A stretch of DNA of 35,031 bases from Deltaproteobacteria bacterium (lineage in GTDB: Bacteria > Desulfobacterota > Desulfarculia > Adiutricales > Adiutricaceae), in NCBI GenBank assembly GCA_031279515.1, contig JAITII010000085.1:1-35031 (forward strand). Direction: 5' to 3'. Both the position numbers and the translations under genes were made by a program. The notes below the pieces were generated by a model that searched no databases, was not told where the DNA came from, and worked only from the letters and a program-made list of their open reading frames with translations. Shown here in pieces: positions 8,929 to 17,358 of the stretch (position 1 is the first letter of the stretch; the number at the start of each line of letters is the position of its first letter).

Positions 8929-10028
8929 TGGACCCCTACTCCAATAATACAGCTTTTAAGGAAAGCTCTAAGGGCGCGCCTTTAAGCTCCAATGAATTAC
9001 ACTCCTCCACTGACCTGGAAAATACTAAAGACCTAGCCCTGCGCTCAGCTCGCTTCCGCAAAGGCAGGGAGGAAAGTTGGCGTAAGTTGGAGGGTTTACT
9101 TACCCGCCTGGAAAAGAAGGGTTTAAAGAGCTTAACAGCTGAAGAGGACGTGGAGCTTCCCCGCCTCTACCAAGTGACCTTGTCTTCTTTAGCAGTGGCA
9201 AGGCATATTATCTTAGATAGACACCTTCTTATGTATCTAGAGAACCTTTCCTTTAGGGCTTACGTGGCAGTCTACGGTCCCAGGCAAAGTTTTTGGCAGC
9301 TAATATCCTCCTTTTTTAAAAAAGACTTTCCCCAGGCAGTAAGATCCATAAAGTGGCATATATTTGCTGCCTTTATCATTTTAGTGGCAGGCTTTATCTC
9401 TGGGTTTCTCGTGGTGCAGATGGACAGTAACAATTTCCACACCATTGTCCCCCAGGACTTAGCCCCCATCTCACCTACTGATACCCCGGAAAATATCCTA
9501 GAGCGCGAGATCTTCCCTCCTTGGCCTGGCTTTGAAGACACTTTCATAAGCTTTGCTAATTTTCTCTTTCGCCACAATACCATGGTAGCACTCCTTTCCT
9601 TTTCCACCTCCTTTCTCTTTGGGATACCTACCATCTATCTCACCTTTGGAAACGGTCAAGTATTGGGTGCCGTAGTCTCCCTCCATGAGGCCAAAGGCCT
9701 AGCTATCCCTTACATAGCCTGGCTTTCTATCCACGGCATCACAGAGATCTTGGCCATTTTATTGGCCTCGGGGGCAGGACTTTCTATTGCCCACCGCATG
9801 CTCTTACCCGGGCACATGAACCGCCTTAAAGCCCTTTCCAGCTACGGCAAACAAGCTGCATTAGTCATGTTGGGTACCTTTTTCATGCTCTTTATAGCCG
9901 CAATCTTTGAAGGGGGTTTCAGGCAATTAATTGGAACAACCATTGGAAGATTTGTCATGGCCGCTATGACGGCCATCTTCTGGTATTACTATTTTATCTA
10001 CCAGGGAAGGGACCATGGGGGAAAGTAG
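8928..10028 (+). CDS. SpoIIM-like (stage II sporulation M family) membrane protein
   Basis: The 366-residue protein has a soluble helical N-terminus (about 1-135) with the motif ELPRLYQVTLSSLAVARH. Five or so hydrophobic segments follow (about 147-167, 215-240, 248-285, 305-333, 338-358). The pattern FRHNTMVALLSFSTSFLFGIP, then the conserved HGITE segment, is characteristic of the SpoIIM/DUF95 family. In Bacillus SpoIIM works with peptidoglycan hydrolases during engulfment. Here there is no sporulation context, and the gene belongs to the MoxR/DUF58 island, where such proteins are common. Its start shares one base with the DUF58 stop, and its last 14 nt overlap the RDD gene. Confidence 0.9.
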   Translation: MDPYSNNTAFKESSKGAPLSSNELHSSTDLENTKDLALRSARFRKGREESWRKLEGLLTRLEKKGLKSLTAEEDVELPRLYQVTLSSLAVARHIILDRHLLMYLENLSFRAYVAVYGPRQSFWQLISSFFKKDFPQAVRSIKWHIFAAFIILVAGFISGFLVVQMDSNNFHTIVPQDLAPISPTDTPENILEREIFPPWPGFEDTFISFANFLFRHNTMVALLSFSTSFLFGIPTIYLTFGNGQVLGAVVSLHEAKGLAIPYIAWLSIHGITEILAILLASGAGLSIAHRMLLPGHMNRLKALSSYGKQAALVMLGTFFMLFIAAIFEGGFRQLIGTTIGRFVMAAMTAIFWYYYFIYQGRDHGGK

Positions 10029-11142
10029 ACTAAAACGCTTAATTACGCCTCCGCCTGTTCCCATCTGGCAGGATACTAGGCCTTATGGCTCAAAGATCTA
10101 CTATAATGTGCCGGATAAAAGGCGCCAAAAGTATCTCTCTGAGTTTTCTTGGGCTGCCAAAAAGGGTGAAAGATTCCTCATGACCCCGGAAGGACTACCC
10201 TTGAGGCTGGAACTAGCGTCTAGAAATGAAAGGGTGACCTCACTTGCCGTAGACCTTTTTATCATCACCTCCATAAATGTGTGCATTTCCTTACTGCCTA
10301 CTTATTTGGCGGACCTAAGTAATACTGTCTTTCTCAACTTACTGGTCTTTGTAAGCTTTATTATCAATAACTGCTACTTTATCTTCTTTGAGCTGGCCTG
10401 GCAGGGCCGTACACCGGGGAAAAAGATAAATCACCTAAGGGTAATAAACCGCAAAGGCGGAGAACTCACGGCCTTTGCTGTAGTGGCCCGCAATCTCACC
10501 CGCCAGCTGGAGCTCTTCCTACCTTTGCTATTCCTTTTTGGAGACTTGACCAGCGACTTTTTCTGGTACCTAATTGTTCCCCTTGCCTGGTTCATAGCTA
10601 TTACCCTTTTTCCCTTTTGGAACAAAGACCGCCTGAGGGTGGGGGATCTAATAGCCGGTACTGTTGTCATAAGCGTCCCCGATAAGGTGCTCTTACCTGA
10701 ACTAGCTGACCTTAGCAAAAAAGAGATAAGCCTTTTTAGCTTTTCCAAAGAGCAACTTTCGGTCTACGGTAGCTATGAATTGCAGATCCTAGAGGAGATC
10801 CTCCGCAAAAAACTCTTTGGCGAAGGAAAAAGCGCCTATAAAAACGTGGCAGTAAAAATAGCTAGAAAGATAGCCTACCCCCTTCCAGATAATCTATCTT
10901 TTGATGACTATCACCTCTTTTTAAAAGAATTCTACGTAGCCTTGCGCGCAGTTTTGGAAGAGGGTAGACTCTATGGTAGGCATAAGGCCAATAAGCATAG
11001 CCCTGTTTACCAGCTTAAGCCCCAAGATGCCAATAAACCCGTAAATCCCCACGGCCTTCCCGTTTTCCCACGGGACCAAGCCGGATTTGGGGAAAATATA
11101 AATGCCCCCCCAAGGCCCAAGCCGGATTTGGGAAAAAAATAA
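10015..11142 (+). CDS. RDD-family membrane protein
   Basis: The 375-residue protein has an RDD domain at about 60-225. The first helix follows RLELASRNERVTSLAVDLFI, where the RDD motif is degenerate (Arg-x-Asp at VTSLAVD). WQGRTPGKKINHLRV precedes the next part, then RNLTRQLE, and the final segment contains KDRLRVGDLIAGTVVI. A cytoplasmic C-terminal region of about 150 residues contains a helical part and a low-complexity end. That end (from about residue 354) is encoded by a 40-bp tandem repeat that continues past the stop codon. RDD proteins are small membrane proteins of uncertain, probably transport-related function. It is the last gene of the six-gene island. Confidence 0.88.
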   Translation: MGESRLKRLITPPPVPIWQDTRPYGSKIYYNVPDKRRQKYLSEFSWAAKKGERFLMTPEGLPLRLELASRNERVTSLAVDLFIITSINVCISLLPTYLADLSNTVFLNLLVFVSFIINNCYFIFFELAWQGRTPGKKINHLRVINRKGGELTAFAVVARNLTRQLELFLPLLFLFGDLTSDFFWYLIVPLAWFIAITLFPFWNKDRLRVGDLIAGTVVISVPDKVLLPELADLSKKEISLFSFSKEQLSVYGSYELQILEEILRKKLFGEGKSAYKNVAVKIARKIAYPLPDNLSFDDYHLFLKEFYVALRAVLEEGRLYGRHKANKHSPVYQLKPQDANKPVNPHGLPVFPRDQAGFGENINAPPRPKPDLGKK

Positions 11143-11190
11143 ATACCTCCCCAGATCCAAGCCGGATTTGGGGATATAGGGGATATAAAT
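11076..11190. repeat. About 40-bp tandem repeat spanning the RDD stop codon
   Basis: Three units begin with the identical 15 bases CCAAGCCGGATTTGG at about 11076, 11117 and 11157, spaced 41 and 40 nt. Each is followed by an A/T-rich part and a C-rich part. The first unit and most of the second are coding; the stop TAA at 11140-11142 lies in the second unit and the third is intergenic. Confidence 0.9.
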
Positions 11191-11308
11191 AGAGCATTTT
11201 TCTCTAAGCTAAGGCCCCTAGCCTAAGAGGGCTAAAAAAGCTTATTTATTTAAGATTTAATCTTCCAGTTAAAGGCTCTCATTTAACCAAAAGTCTTTGG
11301 ATATTGCC

Positions 11309-12292
11309 ATGGGCAAAGTTACTTGCGCACTTAGAAATTTCTTTGACTTTCTCACCGTGGGACTCTTGGTGGCCATCTTTCTGGCCCTCTTTTTTCCTCC
11401 CACCGGGGCTTTAGCCAGTTTTTTTGATATCTTAACTGACTTTGTGGTGGCCCTTCTTTTCTTCCTCCACGGGGCAAAGCTTTCCCCGGATAAGCTCTTA
11501 GCCGGAATCAGCGCCATAAGGGCGCAGATTATCATCATACTATCTACCTTTTTCCTCTTTCCCATCCTGGCTCTACTTCTTTCTCCGCTTATGGGTTTAG
11601 TTTTAAAGCCAGATTTTTTAATGGGTATCCTTTTTCTTTCCGCCCTTCCCTCCACGGTCCAGTCCTCAATAACTTTTACTTCCATAGCCAGGGGAAATAT
11701 TGCCCTGGCAGTATCGGCTGCCTCAGCCTCCAGTATTTTAGGGGTCTTTGTAAGCCCCCTCATTGTGAGTCTTATCTTAGATGTACCTATGGCAGCTACC
11801 AAGCTAGATATCCTATGGGACCTGTGCCTTAAGCTTCTTTTTCCCTTTGCCCTAGGTCAGCTTTCCAGGCGCTGGACCAAGGACTTTATCGAGCACCACG
11901 ACGGACTTTTAGCGATAACCGACAGGCTTTCGGTTATCTTTATCGTCTTTGTGAGTTTTTCTGGGGCCACTGTGGAAGGTTTGTGGCATTTATTGGATTT
12001 GACCCAGTTTCTCATAATACTATTGTGCTGCATGGTAATCTTAGCCCTGGCCCTTACTATTACAGCTGTTCTGGGAAAATTACTAAATTTTAAGATAGAA
12101 GATAGGATCTCTATCATCTTCTGCGGCTCCAAAAAGAGCCTCATGGCCGGAGTACCCATGGCAGGTATCATCTTTTCCCCGTCCATAGCAGGTCTTATTA
12201 TCTTGCCCCTTATGATCTTCCATCAGCTCCAGCTCTTAGTCTGCGCCCAGATAGCCAGAAAATTTGCCTCCAGAAAACCAGAAGAGGATTAA
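11309..12292 (+). CDS. Bile acid:sodium symporter-like transporter (SLC10A7/YfeH type)
   Basis: The protein has about 327 residues and roughly ten hydrophobic segments across its whole length. The segment SALPSTVQSSITFTSIARGN, continuing into AASASSILGVF, is the hallmark of the SBF-like (YfeH/SLC10A7) branch of the BASS superfamily. A late motif around FCGSKKSLMAGVPMAGIIF is also typical. Transport of a small organic anion or solute with sodium is inferred from the family; the substrate is unknown. I chose ATG 11309; an in-frame TTG at 11297 would add four residues, and neither has a strong Shine-Dalgarno. It stands alone between the RDD-gene repeats and a 200-nt AT-rich gap. Confidence 0.9.
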   Translation: MGKVTCALRNFFDFLTVGLLVAIFLALFFPPTGALASFFDILTDFVVALLFFLHGAKLSPDKLLAGISAIRAQIIIILSTFFLFPILALLLSPLMGLVLKPDFLMGILFLSALPSTVQSSITFTSIARGNIALAVSAASASSILGVFVSPLIVSLILDVPMAATKLDILWDLCLKLLFPFALGQLSRRWTKDFIEHHDGLLAITDRLSVIFIVFVSFSGATVEGLWHLLDLTQFLIILLCCMVILALALTITAVLGKLLNFKIEDRISIIFCGSKKSLMAGVPMAGIIFSPSIAGLIILPLMIFHQLQLLVCAQIARKFASRKPEED

Positions 12293-12428
12293 CCTTTACA
12301 TTAAAATAGAGAGCTACCTAAGCTTAAATTAAAGCGTCTCTCATACTAGCTTTTAATTTCCTTTAGGTATAACTCACAGATAACTTTTTTGTCGTAAAAA
12401 CACTAAAGATTTATCATTCATCTTCCGA

Positions 12429-12434
12429 TATAAT
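12429..12434 (+). promoter_or_regulatory. Candidate -10 box
   Basis: A perfect TATAAT lies 62 nt upstream of the next ATG. No good -35 box is visible at the usual distance, so this is a weak call. Confidence 0.3.
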
Positions 12435-12495
12435 ATTTGGACTGGGCTCCATTGTATAACTTCTTTCCCTTAAGGATAAAAACGAGGGACTTATC

Positions 12496-13299
12496 ATGAT
12501 TATTGGCTCTCTTCTAACCATGGCGAATAACGCTCTCCTCTATAGTGGGAGAACTCTTCTGCCCCCGCAAAATGTCACTGAGGATTCCTCCACTGATAAC
12601 TTGCTAATCCAGGCGGAAGAAAGCGAAGACGTCCTTTCCTACCCTGTAGAAATTGAGACAGAAAGTTACAACACAACAAGCACAAGCTCCAGGTTCGTAG
12701 AAAGCCTAAAATCCCGTTTAAAGGAAACAGGACTTAGTGGCGAAAAAAATGCAGCCGAGCTAGATAGGATCACCCAGGCTGCGGAAAACCTGGTAAACAA
12801 GGTGGATTCCACACAAGGAAGCCTAGAAGCCAATCGGCTTAAGGCTACTATCCTCTTAAATGCCCAAGGGGATGCAAGTGACGGGGCTTTAACCATAGCA
12901 GTAGCTAGCTATACTGTCCAGAAGCTCCAAGAGACCCAAGAGAATAAGTCGGACAAAAAGGACGACAGAGAGGTCACCAAAGACGAGATAGCCCACAAGG
13001 TAGCTGACAAAGCCGCAGAAGAGGTGGAAAAAGAGGCCAGTATTGCTAGCGAAACTTCTATCAATAACGCTTCTAACCTTCAAGGGACAGACAAAGTGGA
13101 TATCCCTGGTACCATCAGGGCCACCTTGCAGGAGCTCCAGAGCGAAGGCCTGGACGCCTCGATATTTACAGAAGACCTCATACCCATAATAAACAAGGTC
13201 CAAGGCCAGATTCAGAATAACTTCAAGGTCCAGGATAGTTACTCAAAAAGCTATTATAGGGCCCCTGACCTGGGAAGCCTCTTTTCCGTAAGGGTCTAA
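12496..13299 (+). CDS. Unrecognised soluble, helix-rich protein
   Basis: I do not recognise this 267-residue protein. It has no signal peptide or membrane segment. The region from about 70 to 130 is predicted helical from its composition. A very charged stretch (about 145-185, rich in Lys, Asp and Glu) could be coiled-coil or linker. The C-terminal part has TIRATLQELQSEGL and a Tyr-rich end. GAGG at 12484-12487 gives an 8-nt spacing to the ATG. It is followed by a strong terminator, so it is probably monocistronic. It lies tail-to-tail with a chemoreceptor gene, which is not enough to assign a chemotaxis role. Use of Lys/Asp/Glu and intact reading support a real gene. Confidence 0.75.
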   Translation: MIIGSLLTMANNALLYSGRTLLPPQNVTEDSSTDNLLIQAEESEDVLSYPVEIETESYNTTSTSSRFVESLKSRLKETGLSGEKNAAELDRITQAAENLVNKVDSTQGSLEANRLKATILLNAQGDASDGALTIAVASYTVQKLQETQENKSDKKDDREVTKDEIAHKVADKAAEEVEKEASIASETSINNASNLQGTDKVDIPGTIRATLQELQSEGLDASIFTEDLIPIINKVQGQIQNNFKVQDSYSKSYYRAPDLGSLFSVRV

Positions 13300-13330
13300 T
13301 AATAGAGATTACTATTTTAATCTTTTACTT

Positions 13331-13374
13331 TAAACGCCGGTAAAAGCCTTAGCTTTTACCGGCGTTTATTTTTT
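13331..13374 (+). terminator. Strong intrinsic terminator between convergent genes
   Basis: A 17-bp perfect stem (13331-13347 with 13352-13368) has a 4-nt CTTA loop and is followed by TTTTTT on the plus strand. It lies between the unrecognised protein gene and the convergent chemoreceptor. It may also act, less efficiently, for the minus strand. Confidence 0.92.
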
Positions 13375-13401
13375 AGCCAGTAGTAAAAAAGCTTTAGGGG
13401 A

Positions 13402-15453
13402 TTAGTCTTTATATTTCTGGGTTTTATCCCCATCAATAAGGAGGCCTATGGAAAGGGCGGCATTATTTAAAGTGCGGGCACTGCGGGCCAGCTCCCCGGA
13501 GTTTAACCCTGACCTTCCAGCCAGCTGCTCATTATTGTTCACAACCGACTCCAATTCTTTTATCACAGAGGAGACCTGCTGCAGGGCAACATTTTGCTCC
13601 TCATTGGCCTTCTGGATATTTTCCACCTTTTCCGAGGCATTGGTCATGACATGTTGGATCTTCTCGAAGCCTTCTAGGAGCCTATTTACGGCATTTTGAC
13701 CTTCAGCTACCCTCTTGATGGACTCCTGGACAAGGGACTCGGTGCGGGAAGCAGCTTCAGCCGATCTGGCGGCCAAATTGCGCACCTCTTCAGAGACCAC
13801 AGCAAAGCCTGCGCCGGCTTCACCGGCACGGGCTGCCTCCACAGAGGCGTTTAAGGCTAAAAGGTTAGTCTGAAAAGAGATGCTCTCCATGTCCTTTAAG
13901 ATCTTGGTTATCTCGTGGGTGGACTCGGAGATGGACTCCATAGCATGGCGCATCTCAGCTGCCACGGCGTCCACTTGCTCCACCTCATTTACTGTGTTCT
14001 GCATGGCACTATCGCAGTCATGGGTGTAGCGTGTGGAGTCGTTTATCTGGACGGTTATGTGCTTTAAGGCATCTTCAGTACTGGAAAGGGCATCCCTTTG
14101 GCTCTGGCTGTCACGGGTCAAATCGCTGGCGATCTCCGAGGCATCGGAACTCGTACGCTCCAAATCTCCAGCTGCGTCTGTTAGATCCAAGACCATTGCC
14201 GAAAGTTTCCTTGTGGCCTTTAAGACAAAGACGAGTATTAAGACCACTATGGCAGCGATGACCACCAGGGCCCCAAGGGTCAAGAATTTAATTCTACTAA
14301 CATCGCGCTCTTGGCTAGAGTTTAGCTCCTCTATTAGATTTTCGGCCTTGTGCGCCATGGAGTAAAACTGCTCTTCCGGAATGATGGTGACAAAGCCTAA
14401 GACATCGGCCTCGTTGTAGACGATAACGGTATTTTTGACACCATTCCATTCCACAGTATCCATGGCCGCCTCAAAGGGTGCTAATTTATCAAATAGCCTT
14501 ACCACCTCCACGCCAAAGGGGGCCTCGTTTAAATTGTGGATCTCCATGGTGCTGCCGTCTTCACTTGGGGTGTCCAACTTCTTTGGCACAAGTGCGTCAT
14601 AGCCTAAGGCATTTATGACACTGTGGGATCCAGCAGAAAAGCTGATGGACACTGCTTGTTTGGATCCTTCTGTGAGCCTTCCTAGGATATCTCCTAGGAT
14701 CTTTAAGGAGAGATCCACAAATACTACCCCCACTGGACCGTCTGGGGTATTTAAAGGACCTGTGGCTGATATCATTACCGTCCCGGTAATTTGATCCACA
14801 TAGGGCTCAGTCCACTTGACCATTTCCGGCAGAGGAACATTTTTACTGTGTCCTTTGGGAAAGGTAGTTACGTAGTAGCTAAGGGAGGTCTCCTCTTCCA
14901 TAGCCTCGTGGAGCTGGGCCGGGGTGGGTTCTGTTCCAGGAGGCAAATCCGCAATGAAAGCAAGAGTGTCTGTATAAACCACTTCGCTCCCATTTCTAAT
15001 AACATAGGGCAAGAAATATGGTCTTGCGGGGGAAAATTCTCCCTCCTCAAAGGTAACTCCCAAGCTGGAAACCATTTCTGGGGCCCTGGAGAGATAAGCC
15101 TTTACATAATTTTCTATTTGCTTTAGGGCAGTGGATAAAAGTTGAGGATTCAATTGGACGTATTCCATCTCCCCTAAATAGAAGCCCTGGGATTCTAAGA
15201 CAAAGTTTTGCGTAGCCCCCAAGAGTTCGGAAATGGGCACCATCTCAGCCCTGATGGTCTGGACAGTAAGGGTCTGTTCAGTTTGGCGCATCTGATCCGC
15301 CATCTCCCCTATTGCCTGGCTGGAACGCTCCCGGATATGGTCTCCCATATTTTGGGTCATCTTCAATGAAATCAAAAAAAGGGCCAGTACAACAAAGGCC
15401 ATGGCACATAGAGCAGAAAGGATCTTGATTCTTAAACCCATCTTATGCCTCAT
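13402..15453 (-). CDS. Methyl-accepting chemotaxis protein, dCache sensor, no HAMP
   Basis: A 683-residue transmembrane chemoreceptor. TM1 is at about 8-30 and TM2 at about 391-411. Between them lies a large periplasmic sensor with the dCache pattern: WTEPYVDQITGTVMISATGP, then GPVGVVFVDLSL. After TM2 the coiled coil begins directly, with only about 115 residues to the signalling tip, [19 protein letters not shown] (about 525-545), so there is no room for a HAMP domain. The tip matches the CheA/CheW-binding consensus. No C-terminal CheR-docking pentapeptide is seen. An alternative start at ATG 15441 (Met5) has a GAGG 8 nt upstream and may be the true one. It lies downstream of cmk with an 83-nt gap containing a 9-bp hairpin. 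The ligand is unknown. Confidence 0.95.
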   Translation of the reverse strand: MRHKMGLRIKILSALCAMAFVVLALFLISLKMTQNMGDHIRERSSQAIGEMADQMRQTEQTLTVQTIRAEMVPISELLGATQNFVLESQGFYLGEMEYVQLNPQLLSTALKQIENYVKAYLSRAPEMVSSLGVTFEEGEFSPARPYFLPYVIRNGSEVVYTDTLAFIADLPPGTEPTPAQLHEAMEEETSLSYYVTTFPKGHSKNVPLPEMVKWTEPYVDQITGTVMISATGPLNTPDGPVGVVFVDLSLKILGDILGRLTEGSKQAVSISFSAGSHSVINALGYDALVPKKLDTPSEDGSTMEIHNLNEAPFGVEVVRLFDKLAPFEAAMDTVEWNGVKNTVIVYNEADVLGFVTIIPEEQFYSMAHKAENLIEELNSSQERDVSRIKFLTLGALVVIAAIVVLILVFVLKATRKLSAMVLDLTDAAGDLERTSSDASEIASDLTRDSQSQRDALSSTEDALKHITVQINDSTRYTHDCDSAMQNTVNEVEQVDAVAAEMRHAMESISESTHEITKILKDMESISFQTNLLALNASVEAARAGEAGAGFAVVSEEVRNLAARSAEAASRTESLVQESIKRVAEGQNAVNRLLEGFEKIQHVMTNASEKVENIQKANEEQNVALQQVSSVIKELESVVNNNEQLAGRSGLNSGELARSARTLNNAALSIGLLIDGDKTQKYKD

Positions 15454-15462
15454 CCATCACGT

Positions 15463-15489
15463 AGCTTAGGGGGCATCTTTCCCTAAGCT
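15463..15489. other. 9-bp perfect inverted repeat between cmk and the chemoreceptor
   Basis: AGCTTAGGG (15463-15471) and CCCTAAGCT (15481-15489) form a perfect stem with a 9-nt loop. No T-run follows on either strand, so it is not a standard terminator. It lies 10 nt before the chemoreceptor start on the minus strand and could be an operator or an RNA hairpin near the ribosome-binding site. Confidence 0.6.
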
Positions 15490-15536
15490 TCTTGTAAGAT
15501 ATTTGAATAATTTCCAACATTATTTACTTCCAGAGT

Positions 15537-16217
15537 CTATTTGCAAATCACGCCAAAGACCGAAATGGCCTTTTGGAGCATGAACTCGAAGACGCTTTCT
15601 AGGCTTTTGTCCGTCGAATCCACCTTTACGGCACCTGCCGGTATCACCAGAGGGTCATCGGCCCTGGTGGAATCCTGATGATCCCTTTCCAAGACGCTTT
15701 GGAGGATGGCAGAAAGGGGCCCAGAGTCCTTTCCCAACTCTAAATAGCGCCTTTGGGCCCTGGCCTCAGGGCTGGCCGTGAGGTAAAACTTTAATCGTGC
15801 CTTGGGAAATATAGCTGATCCCTGGTCCCTGCCCTCTGTTACCAAGTTCCCACGCTCCCCTAAGGTCTTTTGGAGCTCCCTTAGGGAGCTGCGCACCTGG
15901 CCTACAGCGGAGACCTGGGAGGCAGCCCGGGAGATCATAGGGGTCCGCAAGAGGTCCGTTAGTTCCTCTCCGTCTAAAAAGACCCTGTTGCGGTCCTTTT
16001 CCAAAAGCACCTTTATTTTTAGTTGACAGGCAAAGCGGCCCAATTCTTCCGGTCCCTTTTCCAAAAGCCCGGCCCTTTGGGCGGCAAAGGCCAGTGCCCT
16101 GTAGAGAAGACCGGTATCTAAAAAGCTCCAACCAATCTTTTGGGCCAATTTCTTGGCGAGGGTCGATTTGCCCGATGCCGCAGGCCCGTCAATGGTAATT
16201 ATGCGAGTGGAATCCAT
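15537..16217 (-). CDS. cmk: Cytidylate kinase
   Basis: Cmk phosphorylates CMP and dCMP with ATP in the cytoplasm. The 226-residue length is normal for bacterial Cmk. Walker A is GPAASGKST at 11-19, followed by the substrate-site pattern LDTGLLYRALAFAA. A later motif, VTEGRDQGSAIFP, matches the family's EGRDxGTVVFP CMP-binding loop. LTASPEARAQRR is the lid segment. It starts at 16217 behind an AG-rich stretch. Upstream is about 700 nt of AT-rich non-coding DNA. The usual neighbours of cmk (rpsA, aroA, ihfB) are absent. Confidence 0.96.
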   Translation of the reverse strand: MDSTRIITIDGPAASGKSTLAKKLAQKIGWSFLDTGLLYRALAFAAQRAGLLEKGPEELGRFACQLKIKVLLEKDRNRVFLDGEELTDLLRTPMISRAASQVSAVGQVRSSLRELQKTLGERGNLVTEGRDQGSAIFPKARLKFYLTASPEARAQRRYLELGKDSGPLSAILQSVLERDHQDSTRADDPLVIPAGAVKVDSTDKSLESVFEFMLQKAISVFGVICK

Positions 16218-16855
16218 TTCTCTTCTGCGGACTTACTGAACAAAGATTAAAACAAGCTAAAAAATGAAAAATTTTTAACATTTTTGAAAAAAAGCTATTG
16301 CAAATGCCAGAAAACACAAAAAAACAGCAAAAATAAAATATTCACATAAGATCGTTTGATCTAATTGCCATTTTACAAAAAGAAAAAGGACTTGTTACTC
16401 AAGCCTAGCATATTTAAGTCTAAAAAAACAATTATAGCAACAAAGCCCCTTTCCGGCAAGTTCTTATGTTTTTAGCCTTGAAAGCCAAGGGCCACGGCAT
16501 AACTTTAAAATATTTTATATAATAATATATTTAATCTTATTTATTTAGCTAATAAGTTTTAATGAAACAAAAAGAAGAAATTTTTAAAAAATAGATAATT
16601 AATTATATAAAGCCTAAAAGATATTGAGAAATGCGCTTGTCATAGGTTTATGTACTACTAAAATAGTATTTCTTTTTTAACCGCTTTGGTATTTTTCTTA
16701 CCTCAAGTGGCTTTATATAATGTAGCTAGAAAACAATTTCTAAGATCAATAATTTTTATCCCCACTTTTCTAGATAAGGACCACTAGCTAGCATTATTAT
16801 TAGTTCAGAAGGGAAAAAATCTAATTCTTTGACTAGTTTTTAAAAGCAGTAAGGC
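16218..16855. other. Long AT-rich intergenic region
   Basis: I see no credible ORF, RNA gene or repeat array here. It is very AT-rich with many homopolymer A/T runs and contains one GCTAGC palindrome (16787-16792). The cmk promoter must lie near its left end, but no clear box could be chosen. Confidence 0.5.
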
Positions 16856-16883
16856 AAAAAAAAAGAGTAAGAAGACTTACTCT
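16856..16883 (-). terminator. Intrinsic terminator of the tRNA-Lys/tRNA-Glu transcript
   Basis: Read on the minus strand, an 8-bp stem AGAGTAAG/CTTACTCT with a 4-nt loop is followed directly by a run of eight or nine T residues. It lies 37 nt beyond the tRNA-Glu 3' end. Confidence 0.88.
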
Positions 16884-16919
16884 CAAGATTCCGCCTACCA
16901 CCATAGGGTATTAGGGCCG

Positions 16920-16997
16920 TGGCGTCCCCAACCGGATTTGAACCGGTGTTATCGGCGTGAAAGGCCGGCGTCCTGGACCAGGCTAGACGATGGGGAC
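16920..16997 (-). tRNA. tRNA-Glu (anticodon TTC), CCA encoded
   Basis: On the minus strand the acceptor GTCCCCA pairs with TGGGGAC, followed by discriminator G and an encoded CCA (16920-16922). The anticodon stem GCCGG/CCGGC-type encloses the loop CTTTCAC, giving TTC. The T-arm GGTTCAAATCC is canonical. It is the second tRNA of a two-gene transcript. Confidence 0.95.
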
Positions 16998-17013
16998 AAA
17001 AATATATATGTAG

Positions 17014-17089
17014 TGGTGGGTCGTGCGGGATTTGAACCCACGACTCCCTGCTTAAAAGGCAGATACTCTACCAGCTGAGTTAACGACCC
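17014..17089 (-). tRNA. tRNA-Lys (anticodon TTT), CCA encoded
   Basis: On the minus strand the acceptor GGGTCGT pairs with ACGACCC, followed by discriminator A and an encoded CCA (17014-17016). The anticodon loop CTTTTAA gives TTT, and the T-arm GGTTCAAATCC is canonical. Only 16 nt separate it from tRNA-Glu, so they are co-transcribed. Confidence 0.96.
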
Positions 17090-17194
17090 CTGGGAAAAAT
17101 TGTTAGAACTCGCAAAAAGTTGCGGTCATAAAAAAAGACCAGCAAAGAGGCGCACCTCTTAGCCGGGGGCCTAAAGCCCAAACAGTTTAAGCAA

Positions 17195-17221
17195 AATATA
17201 ATAAAAAGAATGACTTGTCAA
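17195..17221 (-). promoter_or_regulatory. Probable promoter of the tRNA pair
   Basis: On the minus strand a perfect TTGACA (17216-17221) is followed 15 nt later by TATATT (17195-17200); the overlapping TATTTT at 17-nt spacing is an alternative. It would give a leader of about 100 nt before tRNA-Lys. That leader contains the inverted repeat AAGAGG/CCTCTT and a T7 stretch flanked by GGTC and GACC. Confidence 0.6.
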
Positions 17222-17358
17222 GCGTTTTAAGGTAGAAAAGGGACTGTTTATGTGGGTATAAAGAGGTAAAAACATCTATAAAATTAATATTTTATATATT
17301 AAAGCATTACTTTTATAGAAAAAATTAAATATTATAGAAAATTTACGTAATCCCAATT

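Noticed and set aside
11269..11802. 177-codon minus-strand frame opposite the SBF-like transporter
   Set aside because: The plus strand has the diagnostic transporter motif; the antisense product is a Lys/Arg-rich artefact.
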